From a virus: 64,000 nucleotides of DNA. The notes under the pieces were generated by a model. That model made no database searches. It had not been told where the DNA came from and saw only the letters and a program-made list of their open reading frames with translations. The translations under genes were made by a program, and so were the position numbers. This document shows positions 32,891 through 41,262 of this stretch, one piece after another. Every line of letters begins with the position of its first letter. The first letter of the stretch is position 1. The stretch is taken from the IMG/VR virus record IMGVR_UViG_3300026488_000001, positions 24,756-88,755 of that record; one strand, written 5' to 3'.

Positions 32891-33652
32891 ATGAAAGCAT
32901 ACACTAAAGAGGAATTTGTTAATCAAAAATCAATTCAACCGAGATTACCAGAATACAAAGTAAAAGATTTACCATCTAAGGGTATTTTCTATCCAAAAGG
33001 GTTTTCTATCAAGATTAGACCATATACATACGGGGAGATAAAATATATATCCCAATCTGATATTGGATTAAAAGACAAAATTAGGTTTATACTTGAGGGG
33101 GTAGTTACAGAAAATCTTGATAAAGAAGATTTAACTTTTTATGATTTCATCTTTCTCGGATTGCTTAGAAGATTATACTCTTTTGGAACTGAAGAATTAA
33201 AAATTACGATTACTTGTGAATGCGGTAACAGGATTGAAAAAGTTTTTGTTACTGAAGACATAGAATTTGAAGATATAAGTGTTAGTTCTTATAAGCCTAT
33301 TAAGGTAGAGTATAACGGACAAATTTTGTTAATAGATGTCTTTAGGATAAAAGATATACTGAATTCAGATTACTCTTTTGATTCTTTATCAGAGGAAGAC
33401 CAATTAGCTTTTCATATCAAGTCTTTACCATTTCAACAAGCTAAAGAATTTATATCCAATCTAATTCCTTTTGACTTACAAGAACTTGATAAAATTATTT
33501 CGAGTAGATTTTTCCATTACATAAAACCTTTCCAAATTAAATGTGACAAGTGCGGTAAAATAAATCAAGTTGACTTGATAGATGGGGTGGATTTAATTAC
33601 TCCCTTTCGTAGAAGTGAAAGAACTTCTTCATTTAGAATACTTGACGATTAA
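32891..33652 (+). CDS. Baseplate/tail assembly protein with zinc motif (T4 gp26-like)
   Basis: 253 residues. Two cysteine pairs, CECGNR and CDKCGKIN, about 110 residues apart probably bind one zinc. An N-terminal LPSKGIFYPKGFSIKIRPYTYGEIK is typical of the T4 gp26-like baseplate hub family and of related tail assembly chaperones. Its location between tube and tape measure is exactly that of chaperone genes. A short out-of-frame ORF overlaps its 3' end. Confidence 0.75.
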   Translation: MKAYTKEEFVNQKSIQPRLPEYKVKDLPSKGIFYPKGFSIKIRPYTYGEIKYISQSDIGLKDKIRFILEGVVTENLDKEDLTFYDFIFLGLLRRLYSFGTEELKITITCECGNRIEKVFVTEDIEFEDISVSSYKPIKVEYNGQILLIDVFRIKDILNSDYSFDSLSEEDQLAFHIKSLPFQQAKEFISNLIPFDLQELDKIISSRFFHYIKPFQIKCDKCGKINQVDLIDGVDLITPFRRSERTSSFRILDD

Positions 33653-33755
33653 ATTTGGTTTTGCTGATGCTTATACTATTAACTTTCTTGACTATGCTAC
33701 TCTTCTTTTCTTACACAAATTAGAGGCCGAATACAATGAAAAGAATAAGTCTTAG
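33615..33755 (+). CDS. Short overlapping ORF before the tape measure (possible frameshift extension)
   Basis: The frame +1 relative to the preceding gene is open from 33597 to the stop at 33753-33755. From GTG 33615 it encodes 46 residues, including FGFADAYTINFLDYATLLFLHKLEAEYNE, which looks like real protein. There is no good ribosome binding site. Either it is a small gene translated by coupling, or a +1 programmed frameshift extends the gp26-like protein. It overlaps the tape-measure start by 20 bases. Confidence 0.5.
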   Translation: MKELLHLEYLTIKFGFADAYTINFLDYATLLFLHKLEAEYNEKNKS

Positions 33756-35532
33756 TAAACTCATACCAGAAACTACATCTTTGATAGTAAGGGAAACAAA
33801 AATAGTAATTGATAGGTTGATAGGAAAATCTGAAACAGAGAACCTTCATAGGCAGTTAGAACAGATTGCTTATAAGAACAAAGCTCTAATATCAGTTATT
33901 AAAGAACTTAAACTTTCTAAAGAACAAAGAGAAACAGTTAACAAAATCATACCTATTCTTGATAAGGTTTCTACAAATATTCTCAACCGAGAGAGGATTT
34001 CTAAGGAGGAAGCTGACAAATACATAAAAGCTACTGATAAACTCGTTCAAGTTCTTAATGAGCTTCCTGATAACCTATCAGCTTCTCTAAATCCTATTAT
34101 CAGAACTCTTACTGAAGTTTTAAAGAATAGTAAAGTAAGCATTGAAACTAAATATCAAGTTTTTAAGGACACTTTAGATTCTCTTGTTGAACTTAATAAA
34201 CTACCTAAAGAGCTTGAAAAGTATCGTGGAATTGATAAGGATACTTTTCTGAAGTATCAGAAGGATATTATCAAAACCCTTGCTGATAAAAGTCTTCTTC
34301 AACAGTTTAAACAAGAGGAAAAATTTAATGATTTGATAGCTAAGTTTGATGAGTTAACTAAATCGAAAGAATTATTTGAGAAGAAGAAAGATGAAAAGTC
34401 TTTAGCTCAAAAGTTTCTTGAAAGACCTTTACAACTTGCAAGAGGAAGAGGATTTCTTAGTGGAGCAGTTGAACTTGGTTTTTCAATGCTTGGAATGCCC
34501 GGAGTAGGGCAGTTAGTTGGAGATTTGTTAGAAGGAACGATAGGAGATTACTTATTCAAAGGTTTAGGAAAAGGGTTAAGGTTTGGAGGTAAGTTATTAA
34601 AACTTGGAGGAAACAAGTTATTAGGGAAAGTAGGAGGTAGGTTAGCATTATCTACATTACCTTCCTTGCTTCCATCTATTCCTGCATTAGCTAATAGTGG
34701 AATAGGGTTATTATCTAAAGGAGTTGGATTATTAGGAGGTGCTTCAAGAATACTACCTGGAGTAGGTTTATTAGCTACTGCTGGATATTCTCTTTACAAA
34801 GGGTTTAAAGGATGGCAAAGAGCTAATGAAATATTCGGAACTGATAAAGCTACTCTTGGCCAAAAAACTTCAGCTGGTATAGGAGGAGCTTTATCAGGTT
34901 TAACTTTTGGTCTTCTTCCTGAAGATACAGTTGCTAAGTTTGTTTACAAAATAGGGGATTTAGGAGTTGAGTTTTTCAAGAAAGTATTTGACTTTAACCC
35001 TATTTTACTAACAACTAAAGTTAGCAAGTATCTTTTTAACAAAGTTCAGGATTTTGGTTCAAGTATAGCTAATGGTTTATCTTCAGTAAAAGATTTTCTA
35101 TGGAATAAGTTTACTTCAATAGGTAAGTGGTTAGAAAACACTTTCTATTTACCAAAAATACCTTCTTTACTTGAATTGATAAAGAATTTTTTAGGAAAGT
35201 TTTTACCTGGATTTAACCTGTTTGAAACTGCAAGTAAGGGTGTTAATTCTCTTCTTTCAAAAGGTATTTCTTCTGTAAAGTCATTCTTTGGGTTTGATAA
35301 TGATAATAAGAATGAACCTAAAGCAGAAGTAGTTAATCATAAGTCAACTTCTACAGTAACTCAATCTGAAAAGGTTTATGTAGAAAAGTCAAAATCTTCT
35401 GAATCTAAAGTAACTCAACCAATTGTAGTTCAACAATCACAACAAGAGAAAAAAGAAACTCCAACTATACCAACTCAAAAAGAAATTGATAGTTATGGAA
35501 TAGCATTTACTAATGCTTTGCTTTTTGATTAG
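33736..35532 (+). CDS. Tail tape measure protein candidate, 598 aa
   Basis: The N-terminal 230 residues are helical coiled coil. Residues about 235-355 are a Gly/Leu-rich hydrophobic stretch (GMPGVGQLVGDLLEG, KGVGLLGGASRILPGVGLLA), as in tape measures that cross the membrane during ejection. The C-terminal 80 residues are Ser/Lys/Gln-rich. Being only 598 residues long, it predicts a rather short tail. It lies after the chaperone-type genes and before the hub, which supports the call. AGAGGCCGAATACA precedes the ATG. Confidence 0.75.
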   Translation: MKRISLSKLIPETTSLIVRETKIVIDRLIGKSETENLHRQLEQIAYKNKALISVIKELKLSKEQRETVNKIIPILDKVSTNILNRERISKEEADKYIKATDKLVQVLNELPDNLSASLNPIIRTLTEVLKNSKVSIETKYQVFKDTLDSLVELNKLPKELEKYRGIDKDTFLKYQKDIIKTLADKSLLQQFKQEEKFNDLIAKFDELTKSKELFEKKKDEKSLAQKFLERPLQLARGRGFLSGAVELGFSMLGMPGVGQLVGDLLEGTIGDYLFKGLGKGLRFGGKLLKLGGNKLLGKVGGRLALSTLPSLLPSIPALANSGIGLLSKGVGLLGGASRILPGVGLLATAGYSLYKGFKGWQRANEIFGTDKATLGQKTSAGIGGALSGLTFGLLPEDTVAKFVYKIGDLGVEFFKKVFDFNPILLTTKVSKYLFNKVQDFGSSIANGLSSVKDFLWNKFTSIGKWLENTFYLPKIPSLLELIKNFLGKFLPGFNLFETASKGVNSLLSKGISSVKSFFGFDNDNKNEPKAEVVNHKSTSTVTQSEKVYVEKSKSSESKVTQPIVVQQSQQEKKETPTIPTQKEIDSYGIAFTNALLFD

Positions 35533-35540
35533 GAGTAGTT

Positions 35541-36176
35541 ATGTTAGAAATAGAAAAACTATATTCTGATCTTAAATATACAGTCCAGATTATAGCTCCT
35601 GGTCTTGGGAGCTATCTTTTTCTTTATTCTGGTCAGTTTACTTTTTCTGGTAGTGCTGAATTTACCACTATGTTTCAATCATCAAGAATAAATCAAATTA
35701 AGCAAATAGGAATTCAAGCTCAGCAAATAGCATCTGAGTTAGGTGTAAAAAATGCAAGTCAGTTAGGAGTAATAGAGACTGTTAATCAAACTTTGGCAAT
35801 TTTTACAGGATATTCCAAACCAACTATTACAGTTCAGGTTTTAGATTATGCATATTCAAAAGATCACAATCCAGTAACAAGACTTAAACAACTTTTAAGG
35901 GCTGTTTATCCTGAAGTTGTTAATGAAGTAACAATTTCTAAACCATTTAACTATCAACCTGATCTTAAAAATCCTAAAAGTGCTAAAGGATTAGTAGGAG
36001 TTAGGGTTTCTACTTTCTTTGAAGCTCATTCTTTCTTTGTTATAAGAAATGTAAATCTATCCTTTTCACAAGAAATTTCTAAATATGGATTTCCAATTTA
36101 TGGGACTGCTGAAATAACATTTGAACCTTACAAGTTACCTTCTTTTAGTGAAGTTCAATCTTGGTTCAAGTTTTAG
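35541..36176 (+). CDS. Baseplate protein, tail-tube-initiator-like, 211 aa
   Basis: An N-terminal segment includes a glycine-rich turn (APGLGSYLF), and the C-terminal part (FFVIRNVNLSFSQEISKYG then GTAEITFEPY) has the beta pattern of T4 gp48/gp54-type baseplate tube initiators. The gene precedes the gp53-like and hub genes. Family call moderate; a baseplate role is likely. Confidence 0.62.
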   Translation: MLEIEKLYSDLKYTVQIIAPGLGSYLFLYSGQFTFSGSAEFTTMFQSSRINQIKQIGIQAQQIASELGVKNASQLGVIETVNQTLAIFTGYSKPTITVQVLDYAYSKDHNPVTRLKQLLRAVYPEVVNEVTISKPFNYQPDLKNPKSAKGLVGVRVSTFFEAHSFFVIRNVNLSFSQEISKYGFPIYGTAEITFEPYKLPSFSEVQSWFKF

Positions 36177-36185
36177 GAGAAAAAG

Positions 36186-36533
36186 ATGTATTTTATTAAT
36201 CTCAACTATCAAGGAACACCTAAATATTCATTGGGGAGATTTTGTGAATATTTAGATGACTTATACGACGTCATTCCAAGTTATTTTCTTCAAAGATTAA
36301 GAAATTTACCTGTCAAAGGGTATCTAACAATAACTCCTGATTTGGAGTTTAGACCAGACTTACTTTCCTATAACCTTTATGGTGAAACTCAATATTGGTG
36401 GTTATTACTTTTCTATAACGATTTAATTAGTTTTGAAGATTTAGTTTCAGGGTTGGAAATAAAGTATTTTGATTTGGTTGATTTGGAATCTCTTTATCTC
36501 TCTTTGAAACCTTTAGAGTTAACCAGAGGATAA
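36186..36533 (+). CDS. Baseplate wedge protein, gp53-like with LysM-type fold
   Basis: 115 residues. The central segment DLLSYNLYGETQYWWLLLFYN is the hallmark of gp53-type wedge proteins, whose LysM-like domain glues wedges together. AGGAGAAAAAG precedes the ATG. It is smaller than T4 gp53 but normal for the wider family. It lies between tube-initiator-like and hub genes. Confidence 0.8.
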   Translation: MYFINLNYQGTPKYSLGRFCEYLDDLYDVIPSYFLQRLRNLPVKGYLTITPDLEFRPDLLSYNLYGETQYWWLLLFYNDLISFEDLVSGLEIKYFDLVDLESLYLSLKPLELTRG

Positions 36534-36537
36534 TTCT

Positions 36538-37647
36538 ATGATAAGACTTGAAAAACAGCAGTTTCTAAAGTTTGAATTAAAGGGTAATGATTTTATTGAT
36601 ACAGAAAACTTTATTAAGTTTGTAGTAATAGAAGAAGCAGGAAATTACTTACCCTCTTTTGAACTTGAATTCCTTACTCAAGATTTAGAGCTTCTAAAAG
36701 AATTCAAAGAAACTACTCCGATTAACCTTACTTTTGGATTTGATATTTCGGAATCTCTCCAATCTCAATTCTTAATATTGGAAAAAGAATATTCAAAAGT
36801 TGGTAATGCTTACAAAGTAAATGTTAAAGGAATATACAATTGTCCGAGTTACCTTTATCAATCAAGAATTAACTATTATGAAGATACTTCGATTAATGTT
36901 ATAAAACAAGTTGTTTCAACTTCATTCAAAGAATCAGAATTTTCAACTCTTTCTTCAAAGGATAAGCAAGTATGGATTCAATACAATATTCCAGATAGAA
37001 AGTTTATAACTGAGGTTTGGTTACACTCTTACTTATCAGAAGACAATTTCCTATTAATAGGAATTACATCTTTTGGAAAGTTTAAATGTTTATCGTTTAA
37101 GGAGATTATTCAGAAACAACCTTGGAAAGCTTATGGAATTAACAAAACAAATCTATCAGAAAGAGAATTCATTTTTGATAGTGATATAAGAATAGAATCT
37201 AAAACAGGATTCATAAACAAACTTATAACCAATAGGGAAATAGTTACTTATGATAAACTTCAAAACTCTTATTCAAATGAAACATTACAGTTTCAACCTT
37301 TACTCGGTTTAACGACTGATATTGATTCTTCAACTCAACCCAAGTTTCAATCTTATAACCAAGTAGATACTGATAATGTTCATCCTAATTTCCCAAAAGC
37401 ATATGAAAGGAACTTGGCTAATCTTCTATTACTAAGCAGAACTCAAATTGAATTATCTTATACAGCAACTTTTTATCCTCATGAAGTATTAGATCCTGTG
37501 TATGTAATTGATAGTCATCCTAAAACTAAAGGTTTTGAAGATTTGTATGCTGGACTATACATAGTAAGCAAGGTTGTAAGGATTTTTGCTAACAAGTCAA
37601 TGAGAACAACTTTAACTTTAGTTAGAGATACTTTAAACCTTGACTAA
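36538..37647 (+). CDS. Baseplate hub protein (gp27/gpD-like)
   Basis: 369 residues, beta-rich with a tail-hub layout: repeated tube-like folds in the first 220 residues and a C-terminal VRIFANKSMRTTLTLVRDTLN strand typical of hub or late-control D proteins. It would link the tube to the spike encoded next. No lysozyme domain is present. It ends directly before repeat B1. Confidence 0.75.
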   Translation: MIRLEKQQFLKFELKGNDFIDTENFIKFVVIEEAGNYLPSFELEFLTQDLELLKEFKETTPINLTFGFDISESLQSQFLILEKEYSKVGNAYKVNVKGIYNCPSYLYQSRINYYEDTSINVIKQVVSTSFKESEFSTLSSKDKQVWIQYNIPDRKFITEVWLHSYLSEDNFLLIGITSFGKFKCLSFKEIIQKQPWKAYGINKTNLSEREFIFDSDIRIESKTGFINKLITNREIVTYDKLQNSYSNETLQFQPLLGLTTDIDSSTQPKFQSYNQVDTDNVHPNFPKAYERNLANLLLLSRTQIELSYTATFYPHEVLDPVYVIDSHPKTKGFEDLYAGLYIVSKVVRIFANKSMRTTLTLVRDTLNLD

Positions 37648-37770
37648 AACAATCTCTCTCGTAAACATATTTGGCCATTATCAGACTTTCTACCCAATCT
37701 AAAGGGGTTATACTTAATTCAATCAAAACTCTCTTAAATCGGAAATATATTAACGGATAGGAAAGCAGAT
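37648..37770 (+). repeat. Intergenic structured repeat B, copy 1
   Basis: Resembles 39185-39311: shared blocks AACAATCTCT, AACATATTTGGCCATTATC, AATCTAAAGGG and AAATATATTAACG. CGTAAACATATTT near 37660 can pair with AAATATATTAACG near 37743, giving a long hairpin just upstream of the spike gene ribosome binding site. Confidence 0.75.
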
Positions 37771-38379
37771 ATGCTAATTAAACTCTACGATATTCTGCAA
37801 AAGAATGATTTACTCAGTAGGTTATGGATTGGTAAAGTTGTAAACAACAATGATCCAAAGAAACTTGGTAGAATCAAAGTTCAAATTCCACCACTCTTTC
37901 AAGGAATACCTACTGACAAACTTCCTTGGATTTCTCCAGTTAGACCTATTCTATTAGGAGGTAAATCTGATACTTCAAGTTTTAGTATTCCAGAACTAAA
38001 CTCTTATGTAATAGTTAAGTTTGAAAAATCAATCTACAATGCTTATTACTTGGGAGAAATTCAATCTTTAGATACTCATCAATCTTTATTCAATGAAAAC
38101 TACCCTTTCACTTATGGTTTTCTTGATTCAACAGGAACTTATCTTAAAATCAATAAGCAAACTAAAGTTACTGAATTTTATCACACTTCAGGAACTAAGA
38201 TTACAATAGATGCTCAAGGTAATGTTACCATCAATATTCCATCTAACCAAACTATAACAGTAGGTAAAGATTCAAATATTACTATTCAAGGTAACTGTAA
38301 TATATCTGTATCTGGTAATACTAATATTTCATCAGGAGGAGATATAACAATATCAGGTAGTTCCATTAACCTTAATTAA
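37771..38379 (+). CDS. Baseplate central spike protein (gpV/gp5-like)
   Basis: 202 residues. An N-terminal OB-fold region (WIGKVVNNNDPKKLGRIKVQ and WISPVRP) is typical of the Phage_base_V family. The C-terminal 60 residues are repeated short strands (TVGKDSNITIQGNCNIS, SVSGNTNISSGGD) forming the triple-stranded beta-helix needle. No lysozyme domain interrupts it, unlike T4 gp5. The PAAR tip follows. Confidence 0.9.
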   Translation: MLIKLYDILQKNDLLSRLWIGKVVNNNDPKKLGRIKVQIPPLFQGIPTDKLPWISPVRPILLGGKSDTSSFSIPELNSYVIVKFEKSIYNAYYLGEIQSLDTHQSLFNENYPFTYGFLDSTGTYLKINKQTKVTEFYHTSGTKITIDAQGNVTINIPSNQTITVGKDSNITIQGNCNISVSGNTNISSGGDITISGSSINLN

Positions 38380-38448
38380 CTTCTATTTTCAGTAGGTTTT
38401 ACTTGATTTACAATACTTATTAGAGTTTCATAAAACTCAGAGGAATAT
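38380..38448 (+). repeat. Intergenic structured repeat C, copy 1 (covers PAAR ribosome binding site)
   Basis: Shares TTTTCAGTAGGTTTTA and TTACAATA(C/T)TTATTAGA with 38740-38818. CTTCT directly after the spike stop can pair with AGAGG (38439-38443), the ribosome binding site of the PAAR gene. An internal hairpin GAGTTT / AAACTC is also present. Confidence 0.72.
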
Positions 38449-38739
38449 ATGAAAATAGCAAGAGTAGATGATATATTTGAAGGTTACTGTAAGATATGTG
38501 ATACTAACGTAACAGGAAGAATAATAACAGGTTCTGATAATGTATTTGTTAATTCAAAAAGAGTAGCAAGAATAGATGATATAGTTCAAGCTACTTGTGG
38601 TCATATAGGAAGAATAATAACAGGTTCTAACTCTGTTAAGGTTAATGGTAGATATATAGCAATAAAAGGTTCTCAAGTAGATGGTGATATAGCTGGTTAT
38701 ATAGTAACAGGTTCTGATAATGTTTTCACTAATAGTTAA
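38449..38739 (+). CDS. PAAR-repeat spike tip protein, 96 aa
   Basis: PAAR-like repeats: ARVDDIF, GRIITGSDNVFVNSKRVARIDDIV, GRIITGSNSVKVNGRYIA and GYIVTGSDNVFTNS. Such proteins form the sharp, metal-bound cone capping the spike, with Cys and His residues (CGHIG) suited to metal binding. The repeats are also similar at DNA level (ATAATAACAGGTTCT twice). It lies between C1 and C2. Confidence 0.92.
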   Translation: MKIARVDDIFEGYCKICDTNVTGRIITGSDNVFVNSKRVARIDDIVQATCGHIGRIITGSNSVKVNGRYIAIKGSQVDGDIAGYIVTGSDNVFTNS

Positions 38740-38818
38740 CTCTCTCCATTTTCAGTAGGTTTTATAAGTATTACAATATTTATTAGAAGTTTATGAAATA
38801 TTAATAGAGAGAAGAGAA
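38740..38818 (+). repeat. Intergenic structured repeat C, copy 2 (covers gp25 ribosome binding site)
   Basis: CTCTCT after the PAAR stop can pair with AGAGAG (38806-38811), the ribosome binding site of the gp25 gene. The pairing differs in sequence from copy 1 but is kept, which supports a real stem. Inner ATATTT / AAATAT can form a second helix. Confidence 0.72.
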
Positions 38819-39184
38819 ATGGAAAAGGTTATATACAAGGATTTAAACAATAAAGCTAATCCTAATAATCCAACTTTAACTAATGAATATGCTGTATTTC
38901 AAGCATTAGATAATCTTCTCCTTACTAACATAGGAGAAAGACTGTTCTTACCAGAGTTTGGTTGTAAGTTAGAAGAGTTATTATTTCAACCAATAGATGA
39001 AATAACAGCTTTTGAGATTAAACATTACATTATAGAAGCTGTAAGGAGATGGGAACAAAGGGTAGAGTTAATATCTACTGAAGTAATTCCTAAACCAGAT
39101 GATAATGCTTACGAGATAAGATTGATATTTAAGATAGTTGGATTGGAAGGTGAATATAAGTGGGAAAGGATAATACAAAGGTAA
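38819..39184 (+). CDS. Baseplate wedge protein gp25-like
   Basis: 121 residues of the gp25/GpW lysozyme-like family: NEYAVFQALDNLLLTNIGERLFLPEFGCKLEELLFQP is the typical segment, with an EIRLIFKIVG strand towards the end. It triggers sheath contraction together with gp6 and gp53. The next repeat, B2, starts immediately after the stop. Confidence 0.93.
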   Translation: MEKVIYKDLNNKANPNNPTLTNEYAVFQALDNLLLTNIGERLFLPEFGCKLEELLFQPIDEITAFEIKHYIIEAVRRWEQRVELISTEVIPKPDDNAYEIRLIFKIVGLEGEYKWERIIQR

Positions 39185-39311
39185 CCAAAACAATCTCTGA
39201 GATTAACATATTTGGCCATTATCGGATTTTCTATCTAATCTAAAGGGTTTGTATTAGAGAATGGTTTTCTTCCCATATTCGCCAAATATATTAACGATAG
39301 AGGGATGAGGT
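39185..39311 (+). repeat. Intergenic structured repeat B, copy 2
   Basis: TTAACATATTTGGC near 39204 pairs with GCCAAATATATTAA near 39280-39293 with one mismatch. The gp6-like gene's AGAGGGATGAGGT follows. See copy 1 at 37648-37770. Confidence 0.75.
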
Positions 39312-40622
39312 ATGATTAACCCAACTTCCGTTTCATATGAGGAAATTAAACAAGATTTACAAGACTACATTAATCAACTTTCTCAAACTGACTCATCTTG
39401 GAAAGACTTTTTTGAAACTTCTTCAGGACAAATCTTGATTGAATTGTTAGCAGGTTTTGGAGCTTTCCTTTTACACAAAACATATATAGCAAGAAGGGAA
39501 GCATATCTACATCAAGCCAAACTTCTCTCATCAGTAACTTCAATTGCAGAAGGTTTGTCTTATCCGGTTTATAAAGGAATTCCTCCTAAATTAGTTATAA
39601 CAGTAACACCATCGGAAACTATTTCTTTTCCTAAATATTCAGTAATAGGTAATTTGGGAGATTATGACATTCTTTTAGGAGAAGACTTAGTTGCTAATGC
39701 AGGAGATACAGTTCAAGTAACAGCTTACATAGGTAAGTATGTAGAGGAAACTAAAAACATTCAAGTATCGTCTGACACAAGGAAATACATTTTTGTTAGG
39801 TTTACTCAACCTGTTTCAGAAGTATTTGACTTTGTAGTCAATGATACTCAAATCGAGTTTTCAACTAAAATTAAAGATTTAAGAGAGAAATGGGTATTGT
39901 TAACAAACTCTGAATTTAGCATTGATGCATTCAACCTTAATCTAAACGGAACTTATACATCATCTGATACAGTAACAATTAAAGGAATTTACTTTGACTA
40001 CAAATCAATAGATTTTTCAAAAGCTAAACTTTATTATGACTATATGCGTATAACTGAAACTTTCAAAGCAACACCAAGAGATTCTGTTTCTACAATTCAA
40101 ACAGTAGCTCCTTATTATGCTGATACTTCATTAATAGTGAGGGCAAGAGAAGATTATAAAAAACTCTTTTTAATCAAGTTCCCATACTTGAGAGATGTGG
40201 TAACTCACGATGACGAAACCAATCCTGGTATTGTTTATGTAACTTACTTAAAACAAGATTTATCTTTACTGACTGATTCAGAAAAAGATGAATTCCTTAA
40301 TTATGTAGATGAATTAAGACCTATGGGAATTCCTCTACCTGAAATAGTTGATCCTTCAGAAATTCAAGTAAATCTTACTTTTAACATAAAACTTTCTTAT
40401 CCTGTTTCTGATACATTGGTAAGAGAAGCAATAGAAAACTGTATTGAAACTTACTCAAAGTATTTAGGGAAAGACCTGAATCTTTACGATATGGAAAACT
40501 ATCTTGAATCAAGGTATGACTTCATAAAAATAGCAAGAGTAACAAATAATGATGCAGGAACTTATACAGTAGATTGGAATAACTACATAAAAGTAGTTAA
40601 TTACACTTTAAACTACATCTAG
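39312..40622 (+). CDS. Baseplate wedge protein J/gp6-like
   Basis: 436 residues of the baseplate J family. An N-terminal WKDFFETSSGQILIELLAGFGAFLLHKTY is the characteristic helical start. A beta-rich middle and a C-terminal DPSEIQVNLTFNIKLSYPVSD follow, typical of gpJ. It forms the heterotrimeric wedge core with the gpI-like protein encoded next. Confidence 0.92.
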   Translation: MINPTSVSYEEIKQDLQDYINQLSQTDSSWKDFFETSSGQILIELLAGFGAFLLHKTYIARREAYLHQAKLLSSVTSIAEGLSYPVYKGIPPKLVITVTPSETISFPKYSVIGNLGDYDILLGEDLVANAGDTVQVTAYIGKYVEETKNIQVSSDTRKYIFVRFTQPVSEVFDFVVNDTQIEFSTKIKDLREKWVLLTNSEFSIDAFNLNLNGTYTSSDTVTIKGIYFDYKSIDFSKAKLYYDYMRITETFKATPRDSVSTIQTVAPYYADTSLIVRAREDYKKLFLIKFPYLRDVVTHDDETNPGIVYVTYLKQDLSLLTDSEKDEFLNYVDELRPMGIPLPEIVDPSEIQVNLTFNIKLSYPVSDTLVREAIENCIETYSKYLGKDLNLYDMENYLESRYDFIKIARVTNNDAGTYTVDWNNYIKVVNYTLNYI

Positions 40623-40632
40623 GGATTGAACA

Positions 40633-41262
40633 ATGATTAGTTCAAAAAAGTTTTTGCCTGAAAATTTACAAGACCAAGAGCTTTTTCAAAAATTTACTAC
40701 TTTACTTGATCAGGTAATACAAAAAGAAGACGAACTAATAAAACCACTTTTAAACAAACTTGATCCTGAAATAAGTAAAGAAGACATAGAAGATATATAC
40801 AAGGAATTCGGATTTGATTACATTACTGATTTGTTATCGGTAGAAGAAACATCTGAAATCCTGGCAATTTACTTCTCTTTAATAAGAGCTTATAAAGGAA
40901 AAAGATCAGGACTTGAGCTTTTCTTTCAACTATTAGGGTGGAAGTATGAAATAAAAGAGTGGTGGGAATACGATCCTCCTAAAACTCCTTATACAGCAAA
41001 TATTAATGTAGTTTTTAATATTGGTGATTTGAATTACAATCCTGATAGAACTCCAGTAGGAAAACTTCTTTACTTTATAAGAAACTATGTTTATCCTTTA
41101 GTTCACTTCACCATAACATTCTTACTTCAACCGCTAAACTATGGAATAGCATCAGCAGGAACTACAAATAGAAGATTTGAAGCTCTGAGAATAGATCAAC
41201 TTGCATTAATCTTGAATGCAAGTTCTTCAAAAGTAACTTATTTGTCTGTTTTGGAGGGATAA
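40633..41262 (+). CDS. Tail protein I-like baseplate component
   Basis: 209 residues. KGKRSGLELFFQLLGWKYEI is the family mark of P2 gpI and T4 gp7-domain wedge proteins. An N-terminal helical segment precedes it. It connects the J-like ring to the fibres. Its stop is directly followed by the first fibre ATG. Confidence 0.85.
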   Translation: MISSKKFLPENLQDQELFQKFTTLLDQVIQKEDELIKPLLNKLDPEISKEDIEDIYKEFGFDYITDLLSVEETSEILAIYFSLIRAYKGKRSGLELFFQLLGWKYEIKEWWEYDPPKTPYTANINVVFNIGDLNYNPDRTPVGKLLYFIRNYVYPLVHFTITFLLQPLNYGIASAGTTNRRFEALRIDQLALILNASSSKVTYLSVLEG

